Positions 55,826 through 64,000 of a stretch of 64,000 nucleotides of DNA are shown piece by piece. The translations under genes and the position numbers were made by a program. The notes under the pieces were generated by a model. It worked only from the letters and a program-made list of their open reading frames with translations. It ran no database searches and was not told the origin of the DNA. The DNA is taken from assembly GCF_000622145.1 (NCBI RefSeq), contig NZ_JHWH01000007.1, positions 62,001 through 126,000 on the forward strand. The letters run 5' to 3'. The DNA is from Paracoccus yeei ATCC BAA-599. GTDB taxonomy: Bacteria > Pseudomonadota > Alphaproteobacteria > Rhodobacterales > Rhodobacteraceae. Positions within the stretch are counted from its first letter, which is position 1. Each line of letters opens with the position of its first letter.

Positions 55826-56194
55826 TTATTTCTTCTTGCCGGCGATGGGCTTCGCCGGGCCCTTGCGGGTGCGGGCATTGGTGTGGGTGCGCTGGCCGCG
55901 AACCGGCAGGCCGCGACGGTGGCGCAGGCCGCGATAGGAGCCGAGGTCCATCATGCGCTTGATGTTCATCTGCGTTTCACGGCGCAGGTCGCCTTCGACG
56001 GTCAGGTTCGCGTCGATGTATTCGCGGATCTGCAGGACTTCGGCGTCCGACAGGTCGTTCACGCGGCGGGCCGGGTCGATGCCGACGGCCGAGATGATTT
56101 CATCGGCGAACTTCGGGCCGATCCCGTGGATATAGGTCAGTGCGATCGGGACGCGTTTCCCGGTCGGAATGTTGACGCCAGCAATACGAGCCAC
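55826..56194 (-). CDS. rpsM: 30S ribosomal protein S13
   Basis: A 122-residue S13: [20 protein letters not shown], the helix-two-turn-helix region and [16 protein letters not shown] before the basic tail [10 protein letters not shown]. The start codon is GTG at 56194, with AAGGAAG upstream. In many bacteria adk precedes rpsM, as here; rpmJ is absent between them. Confidence 0.98.
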   Translation of the reverse strand: MARIAGVNIPTGKRVPIALTYIHGIGPKFADEIISAVGIDPARRVNDLSDAEVLQIREYIDANLTVEGDLRRETQMNIKRMMDLGSYRGLRHRRGLPVRGQRTHTNARTRKGPAKPIAGKKK

Positions 56195-56255
56195 GCGTTC
56201 TTCCTTTTCAAAGTTGCGATTCCGTAACGCCGGAACCTTTTTTCACAACCAAAGA

Positions 56256-56303
56256 CCCGAAAGCATCGCCTTCGGGCCTTCAACGGCCACCTGAAGTCAG
56301 GTG
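56256..56303 (-). promoter_or_regulatory. Two stem-loops between adk and rpsM
   Basis: A 9-bp stem with one G-U on the minus-strand RNA (56256-56276) and a perfect CACCTGA/TCAGGTG dyad (56288-56303). No T run follows, so they are more likely RNA processing or stability signals than full terminators. Confidence 0.45.
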
Positions 56304-56348
56304 ATTCTCATGCGAGATGCTGCGGATTAAGGGATTCACAGCCTGTCG

Positions 56349-57011
56349 TCAACCCTTGGCCGGGAGGTCGTCGAGGACCCGGGCCACGTCCGAGGCGACC
56401 TCGTCGATTTCGGCAAGGCCGTCGACGACGTGCAGGTTGCCCTTGCACCAGTAGTAGCCGATCAGCGGCGAGGTCTTCTTGTAATATTCCATCAGCCGGG
56501 TCTTGAGGCTGTCGGCATTGTCGTCGGCGCGCCGGCGCAGGTCGTGCGAGCCGCAGACGTCGCAGGTGCCCTCGACCTTGGTGGGCTTGGTCACGTCGTG
56601 ATAGACCTCGCCGCAGTCGTGGCAGGTGAAGCGGCCCGAGATGCGGCTGACCAGCGCCCCGTCGTCCACCCGCATCTCGATCACAGCGTCGATCTGCTGG
56701 CCCTCCTCGGCCATCAGGCTTTCCAGCGCGTCGGCCTGCGGCAGGGTGCGCGGGAAGCCGTCGAAGATGAAGCCCTTGCCGCCCTGCCCGATCTTTTCGC
56801 GGATCAGCCCGATGACGATGTCGTCGGTCACCAGTTCGCCCCGGTCCATGACCTTGGCGACGCGCTGGCCCATCTCGGTCCCCGAGTTGCGGGCCTCGCG
56901 CAGCATGTCGCCGGTCGACAGCTGCACCAGCCCGCGTTCCTCGATCAGCCGGCGGGCCTGGGTGCCCTTGCCGGCACCCGGGGGCCCCAGCAGAATGATG
57001 TTGATCGCCAT
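56349..57011 (-). CDS. adk: Adenylate kinase
   Basis: A 220-residue long-form adenylate kinase (ATP + AMP to 2 ADP). P-loop [10 protein letters not shown] at residues 9-18, DGFPRT, and a LID with four Cys ([10 protein letters not shown] and CDVCGSHDL), predicting a zinc-stabilised lid rather than the Gram-negative H-bond type. It lies 26 bases after secY. Confidence 0.97.
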   Translation of the reverse strand: MAINIILLGPPGAGKGTQARRLIEERGLVQLSTGDMLREARNSGTEMGQRVAKVMDRGELVTDDIVIGLIREKIGQGGKGFIFDGFPRTLPQADALESLMAEEGQQIDAVIEMRVDDGALVSRISGRFTCHDCGEVYHDVTKPTKVEGTCDVCGSHDLRRRADDNADSLKTRLMEYYKKTSPLIGYYWCKGNLHVVDGLAEIDEVASDVARVLDDLPAKG

Positions 57012-57037
57012 GTCGGTCCCTCTTCCCTTTCAGCGGC

Positions 57038-58411
57038 TTAGCGGCGGGCTGGCGCCTTGCGGGGCTTGGCTGCCCCGGTCTTTCCACGCTTGCCCCGCAA
57101 TTGCGACTTTTCGATCAGACCTTCATATTGATGGGCAAGCAAGTGGCTTTGCACCTGGTTGATCGTATCCATCACCACGCTGACCACGATCAGGACCGAG
57201 GTGCCGCCGAAATAGAACGGGATCGACAGCTGGTGGCGGATGATCTCGGGCAGCAGGCAGACGGCGGCCAGATAGGCCGAGCCGATGACCAGAACGCGGC
57301 TGACGACATAGCTGAGGTAGTCCTCGGTCCGCTTGCCGGGACGGATGCCGGGGATGAAACCGCCCTGGTTCTTGAGGTTCTCGGCCACGTCGTCGGTCTT
57401 GAAGCTGACGTTGAACGTGTAGAAATACGCGAAGAACACGATCATCGCGCAGAAGAACACCAGATACAGCGGCTGGCCGGGACCGAAATAGGCCAGGATC
57501 GTGGACATGACCGGGCCGGTCTGGTTGCCCGAGAAGGTCGAGATCGTGACCGGCAGCAGCAGAAGCGAGCTGGCGAAGATCGCCGGGATCACGCCGGCCG
57601 GGTTCACCTTGATCGGCAGGTGCGACGACTGGCCGTCATAGATCTTCATGCCCACCTGTCGGCGAGGATACTGGATGTGGATCTTGCGCAGCGCGCGTTC
57701 CATGAAGACGACGAAGGCGATGACGGCCGCGACCATCACGATCACGCCCAGGATCACCGGGGTCGAGACCGCGCCCGAGCGGCCCTGCGCCAGGAACTGC
57801 GCCAGGTGGCCCGGGATTTCCGCGACGATGCCGACGAAGATGATCAGCGAGATGCCGTTGCCGATGCCGCGCGCGGTGATCTGTTCGCCCAGCCACATCA
57901 GGAACATGGTGCCGCCGACCAGGGTGATGACCACCGAGGCGCGGAAGAACAGCCCCGGCTCGTGCGCGAGGTTGCCGTGTTCCAGGCTGACCGCCAGGCC
58001 CCAGGCCTGGAACAGCGCCAGCGCCACGGTGCCGTAGCGGGTATACTGGTTGATCTTCTTGCGGCCGGCCTCGCCTTCCTTCTTGAGCTGCTCCAGCGAG
58101 GGCACCATCGAGGCGAGAAGCTGCACGATGATCGAGGCCGAGATATAGGGCATGATCCCCAGCGCGAAGACGCCCATCCGTCCCAGCGCGCCGCCGGTGA
58201 ACATCGAGAGGATCCCCCCGATGCCGGCCTGCGCCTGGTCCATGAAGTTGCGCAAGGCCGCGCCGTCGATGCCCGGCACCGGGATATAGGTGCCGAGGCG
58301 GTAGATGATGAGAAGTCCGAGGGTGAACCAGATCCTCTGGCGCAGCTCGGTCGCCTTGCCGAGCGCGCCCCAGGACAGGTTCGCGGCCATCTGTTCTGCG
58401 GCTGACGCCAT
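57038..58411 (-). CDS. secY: Protein translocase subunit SecY
   Basis: A 457-residue protein with ten membrane segments. LGIMPYISASIIVQLL and the cytoplasmic loop FKTDDVAENLKNQGGFIPGIRPG are classic, and the C-terminal part has SHLLAHQYEGLIEKSQLRG. The last 20 residues are basic and Ala/Pro-rich. GAAGGGG precedes the ATG. It follows rplO, separated by a strong stem-loop. Confidence 0.98.
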   Translation of the reverse strand: MASAAEQMAANLSWGALGKATELRQRIWFTLGLLIIYRLGTYIPVPGIDGAALRNFMDQAQAGIGGILSMFTGGALGRMGVFALGIMPYISASIIVQLLASMVPSLEQLKKEGEAGRKKINQYTRYGTVALALFQAWGLAVSLEHGNLAHEPGLFFRASVVITLVGGTMFLMWLGEQITARGIGNGISLIIFVGIVAEIPGHLAQFLAQGRSGAVSTPVILGVIVMVAAVIAFVVFMERALRKIHIQYPRRQVGMKIYDGQSSHLPIKVNPAGVIPAIFASSLLLLPVTISTFSGNQTGPVMSTILAYFGPGQPLYLVFFCAMIVFFAYFYTFNVSFKTDDVAENLKNQGGFIPGIRPGKRTEDYLSYVVSRVLVIGSAYLAAVCLLPEIIRHQLSIPFYFGGTSVLIVVSVVMDTINQVQSHLLAHQYEGLIEKSQLRGKRGKTGAAKPRKAPARR

Positions 58412-58430
58412 ATCGTGCCCCTTCGTGGCA

Positions 58431-58463
58431 GCGCCGCAGGATCGTTTCCCGATCCCGCGGCGC
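58431..58463 (-). promoter_or_regulatory. Strong stem-loop between rplO and secY
   Basis: Arms 58431-58444 and 58450-58463 form a 14-bp stem with a single G-U on the minus-strand RNA and a GGAAA loop. No T run follows. Probable RNA processing or stability signal separating the ribosomal protein from secY. Confidence 0.55.
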
Positions 58464-58514
58464 CTTGGAAAACTTGCCAGCTATCTATGCGGCGCGGGCG
58501 CGCCCTTCAACAGC

Positions 58515-59012
58515 TTATTCGGCCGAGGCGGTCTCGGCGGCGTCTTCTTTCGCGGGGCGGGTCAGGGTGATCTTGCCGCCCGCCTTCTCGATCGCCTCGA
58601 CGGCCGCCTTCGAGGCGCCGGCGACGGTCAGGGTCAGGGCCGCGGTCAGTTCGCCCTTGGCCAGCACCCGGACGCCGTCCAGCTTGCGGCGGGTGACGCC
58701 GGCCGCGACCAGCGCGTCCTCGGTCACTTCGGCTTTCGCATCCAGCTTGCCCGCGTCGATGAAGGACTGGATCTGACCCAGGTTCACAACCGCGAAGTCC
58801 AGGCGATTCGGCTTGGTGAAGCCGCGCTTGGGCAGGCGGCGGTACAGCGGCATCTGGCCGCCTTCGTAGCCGTTCAGCGCGACGCCCGAACGCGAGGTCT
58901 GGCCCTTAATGCCGCGGCCGGCGGTCTTGCCCTTGCCCGAGCCGGGGCCGCGCGCGACGCGTTTCTTCTTGCGGTTGGCGCCTTCGTTGTCGCGCAGTTC
59001 ATGCAGTTTCAT
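58515..59012 (-). CDS. rplO: 50S ribosomal protein L15
   Basis: A 165-residue L15: [36 protein letters not shown] and [22 protein letters not shown] block (here [19 protein letters not shown]). AGGAG lies seven bases before ATG 59012. The C-terminal part is extended by about 15 residues. It lies downstream of an inserted gene and a candidate promoter. Confidence 0.97.
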   Translation of the reverse strand: MKLHELRDNEGANRKKKRVARGPGSGKGKTAGRGIKGQTSRSGVALNGYEGGQMPLYRRLPKRGFTKPNRLDFAVVNLGQIQSFIDAGKLDAKAEVTEDALVAAGVTRRKLDGVRVLAKGELTAALTLTVAGASKAAVEAIEKAGGKITLTRPAKEDAAETASAE

Positions 59013-59111
59013 ATCGCTTCTCCTGAAGCCGGAAGCGCCCCATGAAGCGAAGGGGGCGGACACGGCGTTTCTTGCTTGGCTTGAGTCGGATGCCCGCAAG
59101 GGCACCGGCGG

Positions 59112-59148
59112 CTTCTAGCGGCTGCGCGCCCCTGGGTCAAGCCAGGGG
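59112..59148 (-). promoter_or_regulatory. Candidate promoter for rplO-secY-adk, overlapping a hairpin
   Basis: On the minus strand TTGACC (59140-59135), a 17-base spacer and TAGAAG (59117-59112) form a good sigma-70-type pair 100 bases before rplO. The -35 box lies within a perfect CCCCTGG/CCAGGGG hairpin (59129-59148) directly after the stop of the inserted gene. Confidence 0.45.
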
Positions 59149-59892
59149 TCAGAACTCGAACCAGGTGCCGATCTTGATGGCCTGTTCGCCCTGTCCCGAC
59201 AGGGGGCCGATCACCCCCAGCTCCAGCTTGGCCGGCCCCAGCAGGTCCCCCACCACCGACACCACCAGCTTGGAGGAGAAGCCGGTGTCGTCGCGCTCCT
59301 CGAGCCGCAGCTGGTTCACCAGCATCAGCCCGTCGGTCGCGTGCCAGCCCAGCGTCAGTTCGGCCTTGGCGACGGTTTCCGGCGTCAGGTAGCTGAGCAG
59401 GCCTGCGCCCTGGGCGGCCAGCGCCTCGATCTCGGCCTGGTCCTTCATCGCGCCGGCGACCTTGACGCGGGCGTCCACCGCCAGCCAGCCGCCGCCGGGA
59501 ATGCGGCGCAGGCCGGGCACGCTGTCCAGGCCCCTGCCCCAGGCCGCACCGACCTGAGCCTGGGGAATCAGTTCGCCGTCGCGGCGGATGGCGCCCGTCC
59601 CGGTCGAAAGGACGATGCGATCCGCCCCCCTGCCACGGTCCAGCGCGCGCTGGAACCAGACCATGGCGCTGGTTTCGCCCGCGTTGCTGTGGCCCAGTTC
59701 GAACCCCAGCGTGCTGCGGGGGCTGAGCCCGTATTCGGCATAGAGGCTGGAATAGCTGTTGTCGTCGCGGTCACGTTCGGTCGACAGCGCAACAAAGACC
59801 GCATCCTCGGCCCGGGGCCAGGGACCGGCGGCCGCAGCCTGGGCCAGCAGGGCCAGGATAAGCGACAGGCAACAGGCGACTCTGCGCGACAC
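59149..59892 (-). CDS. Exported beta-rich protein of unknown function inserted in the spc operon
   Basis: A 247-residue protein. A GTG start at 59892 follows AGGAGG. The signal peptide (SLILALLAQAAAAG) is cleaved before GPWPR. The rest is built of alternating beta strands with repeats of the type SSLYAEYGLSPRSTLGFELGH and a final IKIGTWFEF; ending in Phe is typical of outer membrane beta-barrels. I do not know the family. It lies between rpmD, from which it is separated by a strong terminator, and rplO, on the same strand. Confidence 0.75.
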   Translation of the reverse strand: MSRRVACCLSLILALLAQAAAAGPWPRAEDAVFVALSTERDRDDNSYSSLYAEYGLSPRSTLGFELGHSNAGETSAMVWFQRALDRGRGADRIVLSTGTGAIRRDGELIPQAQVGAAWGRGLDSVPGLRRIPGGGWLAVDARVKVAGAMKDQAEIEALAAQGAGLLSYLTPETVAKAELTLGWHATDGLMLVNQLRLEERDDTGFSSKLVVSVVGDLLGPAKLELGVIGPLSGQGEQAIKIGTWFEF

Positions 59893-59986
59893 GGCCGACC
59901 TCCTATGCGGGGCGCGATCCGGCCAAGCCTAGCGGCGATCCCTTAGCAAAGGGTTAACGGGTCCCGGGGACCTCCCCCCGGTCATG

Positions 59987-60019
59987 AAAAACGCGCGCCC
60001 CGGAGAACCCGAGGCGCGC
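59987..60019 (-). terminator. Intrinsic terminator after rpmD, inside the spc operon
   Basis: On the minus strand an 11-bp stem with one G-U (arms 60019-60009 and 60003-59993, loop of five) is followed by G and five T (59991-59987). It lies 34 bases after the rpmD stop and 95 before the inserted gene. Confidence 0.85.
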
Positions 60020-60053
60020 ATTCTGTTCTTCGACAAACCCGAAGGGCGGCGGC

Positions 60054-60242
60054 TCAGCCGCGCTCTTCGATGATGACCGCCAGATGCGGGATCTTGGCGA
60101 CCATGCCGCGCACGGCCGGGGTGTCTTCCAGCTCGCGGGTGCGGTTCATCTTGTTCAGGCCCAGGCCTTTCAGCGTCTCGCGCTGGATGGCGGGGCGGCG
60201 GATCGGCGAGCCGATCTGCTTGACGACGATGGTTTTGGCCAT
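60054..60242 (-). CDS. rpmD: 50S ribosomal protein L30
   Basis: A 62-residue L30: [20 protein letters not shown] and [20 protein letters not shown] are conserved. GAGAGG precedes the ATG. It is the last gene before the internal terminator. Confidence 0.97.
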   Translation of the reverse strand: MAKTIVVKQIGSPIRRPAIQRETLKGLGLNKMNRTRELEDTPAVRGMVAKIPHLAVIIEERG

Positions 60243-60254
60243 GTGTCCTCTCCC

Positions 60255-60821
60255 TTACGCTTCGACGGCGGCTTCAGCCGGCTTGTTGTCCTGCGGCAGG
60301 ATCTCGGCCACCTTCTTGCCACGACGCTGGGCGACGTTGCGGGGCGAGGCTTCCTTCTTCAGGCCGTCGATGGTGGCGCGGATCATGTTGTAGGGGTTCT
60401 GCGAACCCTGCGACTTGGCCACGACGTCCTGGACGCCCAGCATCTCGAACACGGCGCGCATCGGACCGCCGGCGATGATCCCGGTGCCCGGAACGGCGGT
60501 GCGCATGATGACCTTGCCGGCGCCGTGGCGGCCTTCGATGTCATGGTGCAGCGTGCGGCCGTCGCGCAGCGGGACGCGGATCAGGCCGCGCTTGGCCTGC
60601 TCGGTCGCCTTGCGGATCGCCTCGGGGACCTCTTTGGCCTTGCCCTTGCCGAAGCCGACGCGGCCGCGCTGGTCGCCCACCACGACGAGCGCCGCGAAGC
60701 CGAAGCGCTTGCCGCCCTTGACGGTTTTCGAGACGCGGTTGATCGCGACCAGACGGTCCGCGAATTCCGGGGTTTCCTCGCGCTCTTCGCGACGGCCCCG
60801 GCGGTTTTCACGTTCTGCCAT
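60255..60821 (-). CDS. rpsE: 30S ribosomal protein S5
   Basis: A 188-residue S5. The N-terminal basic part ([16 protein letters not shown]) precedes the dsRNA-binding-like domain VNRVSK-type region ([19 protein letters not shown]) and the [19 protein letters not shown] block. ATG 60821 follows AAGGA. It lies after a long 115-base gap from rplR. Confidence 0.98.
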   Translation of the reverse strand: MAERENRRGRREEREETPEFADRLVAINRVSKTVKGGKRFGFAALVVVGDQRGRVGFGKGKAKEVPEAIRKATEQAKRGLIRVPLRDGRTLHHDIEGRHGAGKVIMRTAVPGTGIIAGGPMRAVFEMLGVQDVVAKSQGSQNPYNMIRATIDGLKKEASPRNVAQRRGKKVAEILPQDNKPAEAAVEA

Positions 60822-60899
60822 CAGGCATTCCTTATACGATGGCGCGCGGTCCGCGCCCGTTGAGTCCAATCCTGGTGGGCGCAAGCCCCCGGATCATCG

Positions 60900-60930
60900 G
60901 GGCGGCGCGCCCTTTCGGAACGCGCCGCCC
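60900..60930 (-). promoter_or_regulatory. Perfect stem-loop between rplR and rpsE
   Basis: Arms GGGCGGCGCG (60900-60909) and CGCGCCGCCC (60921-60930) pair over ten bases, directly after the rplR stop. No T run follows. Probable RNA stability or processing element. Confidence 0.5.
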
Positions 60931-60936
60931 GCAAGA

Positions 60937-61296
60937 TCAGAACTTCAGGCCGCCTTCGCGGGCTGCATCGGCAAGCGCCTTGATCTTGCCGTGGAACAGG
61001 AAGCCGCCCCGGTCGAAGATGACTTCCTCGACCCCGGCCTGCTTGGCCCGTTCGGCGATCGCCGCGCCAATCTTTGCGGCGGCCTCGACGTTGTTCTTGC
61101 CGACCACGCCCAGGTCCTTTTCAAGGGACGAGGCCGCAGCCAAGGTGATCCCCCGGATGTCGTCGATCAGCTGGACGCTGATGTTCTTGGACGACCGGTG
61201 GACCGACAGCCGCGGGCGGCCGTTGGCGATGGCCCGCAGTTTGTTCCGCACGCGCAGGCGGCGCTTCTGGAACAGCTCTTTCTTGTTCAGTGCCAT
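60937..61296 (-). CDS. rplR: 50S ribosomal protein L18
   Basis: A 119-residue L18 that binds 5S r[38 protein letters not shown] and [20 protein letters not shown] are typical. It lies 12 bases after rplF. Confidence 0.98.
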   Translation of the reverse strand: MALNKKELFQKRRLRVRNKLRAIANGRPRLSVHRSSKNISVQLIDDIRGITLAAASSLEKDLGVVGKNNVEAAAKIGAAIAERAKQAGVEEVIFDRGGFLFHGKIKALADAAREGGLKF

Positions 61297-61308
61297 TTCA
61301 TGCGCCCC

Positions 61309-61842
61309 TTACTTCTTCTTGCCTTCCTTGCGGAAGACGACCTCGCCCTTGTAGCGGATGCCCTTGCCCTTGTAGGGCTCGGGCTGGCGCCACTCGCGGA
61401 TGTTCGCGGCGACCTGGCCGACCAGCTGCTGGTCGATGCCTTCCACCACGATCTCGGTCTGCTTCGGCGCCGTGATCGTCACGCCCTCAGGCGTTTCGAA
61501 GTTCACGTCGTGCGAATAGCCCAGAGCCAGCTTGAGGGTTTTGCCCTGCATCGAGGCGCGGTAGCCCACGCCCTGGATTTCAAGCTCTTTCTTGAAGCCG
61601 GTGCTGACGCCGACGGTCAGGTTCTCGACCATCGAGCGGGTCATGCCCCACTGCTGGCGAGCCCGCTTGGAGGCGCCGCGCGGGGTCACCTTCACCGAAC
61701 CGTCTTCCAGCGCCAGGGTCACGTCATCGGTCGCGGTGAAGCTGCGGGTGCCTTTCGGCCCCTTCACCTCGATCGTCTGGCCCTTGATCTCTGCGGTCAC
61801 GCCCTTGGGGAGAGCGACCGGCTTTTTACCAATCCGAGACAT
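61309..61842 (-). CDS. rplF: 50S ribosomal protein L6
   Basis: A 177-residue L6: [15 protein letters not shown] at the start and [16 protein letters not shown] near the end are hallmarks. Both halves of the duplicated fold are present. It lies 11 bases after rpsH. Confidence 0.98.
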   Translation of the reverse strand: MSRIGKKPVALPKGVTAEIKGQTIEVKGPKGTRSFTATDDVTLALEDGSVKVTPRGASKRARQQWGMTRSMVENLTVGVSTGFKKELEIQGVGYRASMQGKTLKLALGYSHDVNFETPEGVTITAPKQTEIVVEGIDQQLVGQVAANIREWRQPEPYKGKGIRYKGEVVFRKEGKKK

Positions 61843-61853
61843 CTCTGCCCTCC

Positions 61854-62252
61854 TTAGAACACGGTGCAGAGCACTTCGCCGCCGACATTGGCGTTGCGTG
61901 CTGCTGCGTCCGACATGACGCCCTTGGGCGTCGAGACGATGGAGACGCCGAGGCCGTTGCGGACCTGCGGGATGTCCTTGACCGAAGCGTAGACCCGGCG
62001 GCCGGGCTTCGAAACGCGGGCCAGTTCGCGGATGACCGGAGTGCCTTCGTAGTACTTCAGGCTGATTTCCAGTTCCTTGTGACCGGCTTCGGTCGTGGTT
62101 TCCTCATAGCCGCGGATGTAGCCTTCGGCTTTCAGCACGTCCAGAACCCAAGCGCGCAGCTTGGACGCAGGCGTGCGGACGGTCGACTTGCCGCGCATCT
62201 GAGCGTTGCGGATGCGGGTCAGCATATCGCCGAGCGGATCGTTCATCGACAT
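61854..62252 (-). CDS. rpsH: 30S ribosomal protein S8
   Basis: A 132-residue S8: [20 protein letters not shown] and the C-terminal [20 protein letters not shown] (STxxG motif region) mark the family. AAGGGGG precedes the ATG at 62252. It binds 16S rRNA and in some bacteria represses this operon. Confidence 0.98.
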   Translation of the reverse strand: MSMNDPLGDMLTRIRNAQMRGKSTVRTPASKLRAWVLDVLKAEGYIRGYEETTTEAGHKELEISLKYYEGTPVIRELARVSKPGRRVYASVKDIPQVRNGLGVSIVSTPKGVMSDAAARNANVGGEVLCTVF

Positions 62253-62261
62253 GTTGCCCCC

Positions 62262-62567
62262 TTACCAGCTCGATTTGACCATGCCGGGGATCTGACCGAA
62301 CGAGCCCAGCTCGCGCAGCATGATCCGCGACAGTTTCAGTTTACGGTAATACGCGTGCGGACGACCGGTCAGTTCGCACCGGTTGTGCAGACGCGTGGCC
62401 GAGGAGTTGCGCGGCAGTTCAGCCAGTTTCAGGCTGGCCTTGAAGCGCTCTTCCATCGGGCGGGACTGGTCGTGGATCACCTCGTTCAGGGCAGCGCGCT
62501 TGGCGGCGTATTTCTGAACCAGACGCTCGCGCTTCTTCTCGCGCTCGACCATGGATTTCTTAGCCAT
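62262..62567 (-). CDS. rpsN: 30S ribosomal protein S14 (zinc-free type)
   Basis: A 101-residue S14 of the long, zinc-free form. [20 protein letters not shown] replaces the CxxC zinc ribbon of the short form with only one Cys. It lies 9 bases before rpsH and 18 after rplE. Confidence 0.98.
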   Translation of the reverse strand: MAKKSMVEREKKRERLVQKYAAKRAALNEVIHDQSRPMEERFKASLKLAELPRNSSATRLHNRCELTGRPHAYYRKLKLSRIMLRELGSFGQIPGMVKSSW

Positions 62568-62585
62568 ATCTTCTTCCCTCCGCGA

Positions 62586-63146
62586 TCAGTTGCTGAACGG
62601 CATGTTGAAATGCTTCAACAGCGACTTCGCTTCCGCGTCGGTCTTCGCGGTGGTGCAGATGATGATGTCCATCCCCAGAACTTCGTCGACCTTGTCGAAG
62701 TTGATTTCCGGGAAAACGATGTGCTCCTTCAGGCCCATGGCATAGTTGCCGCGGCCGTCGAAAGCCGTGCCCTTGACGCCGCGGAAGTCGCGGACGCGGG
62801 GCAGCGCGATGTTGATCAGGCGGTCCAGGAATTCATACATCCGGTCGCCGCGCAGCGTCACCTTGGCACCCAGCGGCATCTCCTCGCGGACGCGGAAGCC
62901 GGCGATGGATTTCTTGGCCTTGGTGATGACGGCCTTCTGGCCGGCGATGAGCGAAAGCTCCTCGGCGCCCTGCTTGACCTTCTTGGTGTCCTTGACGGCC
63001 TCGCCGATGCCCATGTTCAGGACGATCTTGTCCAGACGCGGGATCTGCATGTCGTTCTTGTAGCCGAACTCTTCCTTCATCGCAGCGCGAATGGTTTCGC
63101 GGAACTGCGCTTTCAGGCGCGGCGTGTAATTGGCTTGGTCCAGCAT
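62586..63146 (-). CDS. rplE: 50S ribosomal protein L5
   Basis: A 186-residue L5, a 5S rRNA-binding protein. [19 protein letters not shown] and [20 protein letters not shown] are classic. Its start overlaps the rplX stop by one base (TGATG), so the two are coupled. Confidence 0.98.
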   Translation of the reverse strand: MLDQANYTPRLKAQFRETIRAAMKEEFGYKNDMQIPRLDKIVLNMGIGEAVKDTKKVKQGAEELSLIAGQKAVITKAKKSIAGFRVREEMPLGAKVTLRGDRMYEFLDRLINIALPRVRDFRGVKGTAFDGRGNYAMGLKEHIVFPEINFDKVDEVLGMDIIICTTAKTDAEAKSLLKHFNMPFSN

Positions 63147-63451
63147 CAGATCACGTCTCCGGTGGTCTTGGCGAAACGGACCTTGTTGCCGTCTTCCACG
63201 CGGAAGCCGACCCGGGTCGCTTTGCCGTTCTTGTCCAGCAGCGCGAGGTTCGACAGGTCGATCGGCATGGCTTTCGCCACGCGGCCACCCTGCGAGGTCT
63301 GGCTCTGGCGGGTGTGACGGATGGCGATGTTGATGCCGTCAACGACCGCCTTGTTCTCTTTCGGGAACACTGCGGTAATCTCGCCCTGCTTGCCCTTGTC
63401 CTTGCCGGCCAGCACGACGACCTTGTCGCCCTTTTTCAGCTTGGCAGCCAT
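63146..63451 (-). CDS. rplX: 50S ribosomal protein L24
   Basis: A 101-residue L24 with [20 protein letters not shown] (KOW motif) and the conserved loop [20 protein letters not shown]. It overlaps rplN and rplE by one base each. Confidence 0.98.
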   Translation of the reverse strand: MAAKLKKGDKVVVLAGKDKGKQGEITAVFPKENKAVVDGINIAIRHTRQSQTSQGGRVAKAMPIDLSNLALLDKNGKATRVGFRVEDGNKVRFAKTTGDVI

Positions 63452-63819
63452 TACAGCACCTCCGGCGCGAGCGAGATGATCTTCATGAAGTTCTTGGCGC
63501 GCAGCTCGCGCACGACCGGCCCGAAGATCCGGGTGCCGACCGGCTCGCCCTGGTTGTTCAGGATGACGGCGGCGTTGCGGTCGAAGCGGATCGAGGTGCC
63601 GTCCTCGCGCTTCACTTCCTTGGCGGTGCGCACGACGACGGCCTTGCGGACGTCACCTTTCTTCACGCGGCCGCGCGGAATGGCTTCCTTGACGGAAACG
63701 ACAATGATGTCGCCCACCGACGCATAGCGACGGTGCGAACCACCCAGGACCTTGATGCACTGCACCCGGCGAGCGCCGGAGTTGTCAGCGACATCCAGAT
63801 TGGTCTGCATCTGGATCAT
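63451..63819 (-). CDS. rplN: 50S ribosomal protein L14
   Basis: A 122-residue L14: [20 protein letters not shown] and [15 protein letters not shown] are near invariant. Its stop overlaps the rplX start by one base. It lies 65 bases after rpsQ. Confidence 0.98.
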   Translation of the reverse strand: MIQMQTNLDVADNSGARRVQCIKVLGGSHRRYASVGDIIVVSVKEAIPRGRVKKGDVRKAVVVRTAKEVKREDGTSIRFDRNAAVILNNQGEPVGTRIFGPVVRELRAKNFMKIISLAPEVL

Positions 63820-63884
63820 TGGGTTACTCCCGACCTTTGGGGACCGGAAGGACCGGCCCCAGGGTTTCGATTAATCTGGTCAGA

Positions 63885-64000
63885 TCAGGCCTGGGCCGCT
63901 TCCGCGGTCTCGGTCAGAACGGTCCAGCGCTTGGTTTTCGAGATCGGCGCGCATTCGACGATGCGAACGGTGTCACCGACCTTGAACTGGTTCTCCGCGT
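63885..64000 (-). CDS. rpsQ: 30S ribosomal protein S17, C-terminal part (runs off right edge)
   Basis: The last 38 codons or so are present. [20 protein letters not shown] followed by TKRWTVL is the conserved end of S17, then a short Ala/Glu tail and TGA at 63887-63885. The start lies outside the window. Confidence 0.95.
   Translation of the reverse strand, partial: AENQFKVGDTVRIVECAPISKTKRWTVLTETAEAAQA

Overview
The window is high-GC chromosomal DNA of an alphaproteobacterium of the Rhodobacterales, most probably a Paracoccus species. The main signs are a malyl-CoA lyase of the Rhodobacter/Paracoccus type, a bztABCD-type acidic amino acid transporter, phosphatidylcholine synthase, an ATP12-type chaperone, a solo-style LuxR/LuxI pair next to the ribosomal operon, and RTX/Hint secreted proteins. 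The genus call is inferred from gene content, because no rRNA is present. I saw no tRNA, rRNA, CRISPR array, insertion sequence or prophage.

Layout. 1-6 kb: envelope/exopolysaccharide-type genes (the first 78 codons of a type I polyketide synthase, an O-antigen polymerase/ligase-like membrane protein, WecG/TagA and GT4 glycosyltransferases) and an RTX protein with a self-cleaving Hint domain. 6-10 kb: a four-gene ABC importer of the polyamine/iron/phosphonate class. 10-13.7 kb: a secreted hydratase-like protein and mutS. 13.7-19.2 kb: a GT61 glycosyltransferase and an Anbu (ancestral proteasome beta subunit) operon with transglutaminase-like, alpha-E and circularly permuted ATP-grasp genes. 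19.4-24 kb: a serralysin-like RTX metalloprotease, a small secreted protein, a STAS/RsbW-type partner-switching pair, hspQ and a PPP-type phosphatase. 24-28 kb: the complete phosphorylated serine pathway (serA, serC, and divergent serB). 28-42 kb: pcs, a peptide-type binding protein, lytic transglycosylase, a Lys/Ala-rich protein, L,D-transpeptidase, dadA, an MFS exporter, peptide ABC permeases with a fused double ATPase, mcl1 and a D-amino acid aminotransferase. 42-48 kb: a membrane-anchored RTX-repeat protein and bztABCD. 48-52 kb: a chain of five genes that each overlap the next (rarA-crcB-rluC-HAD phosphatase-atp12). 52-53.3 kb: luxR-luxI. 53.7-64 kb: the spc and alpha ribosomal operons (rpsQ through rplQ, with secY, adk, rpoA), all on the minus strand.

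The most unusual regions are these. The Anbu operon has a glycosyltransferase only 36 bases downstream. The spc operon is interrupted between rpmD and rplO by a strong intrinsic terminator and an unrelated secreted-protein gene, followed by a candidate new promoter. Four 11-bp tandem repeats sit inside a GC-rich stem between rpoA and rplQ. A near-identical 3'-UTR terminator element occurs behind serC and bztD. Several cell-wall and D-amino acid genes in the middle of the window could work together in peptide and D-amino acid recycling, but that is inference from gene order.
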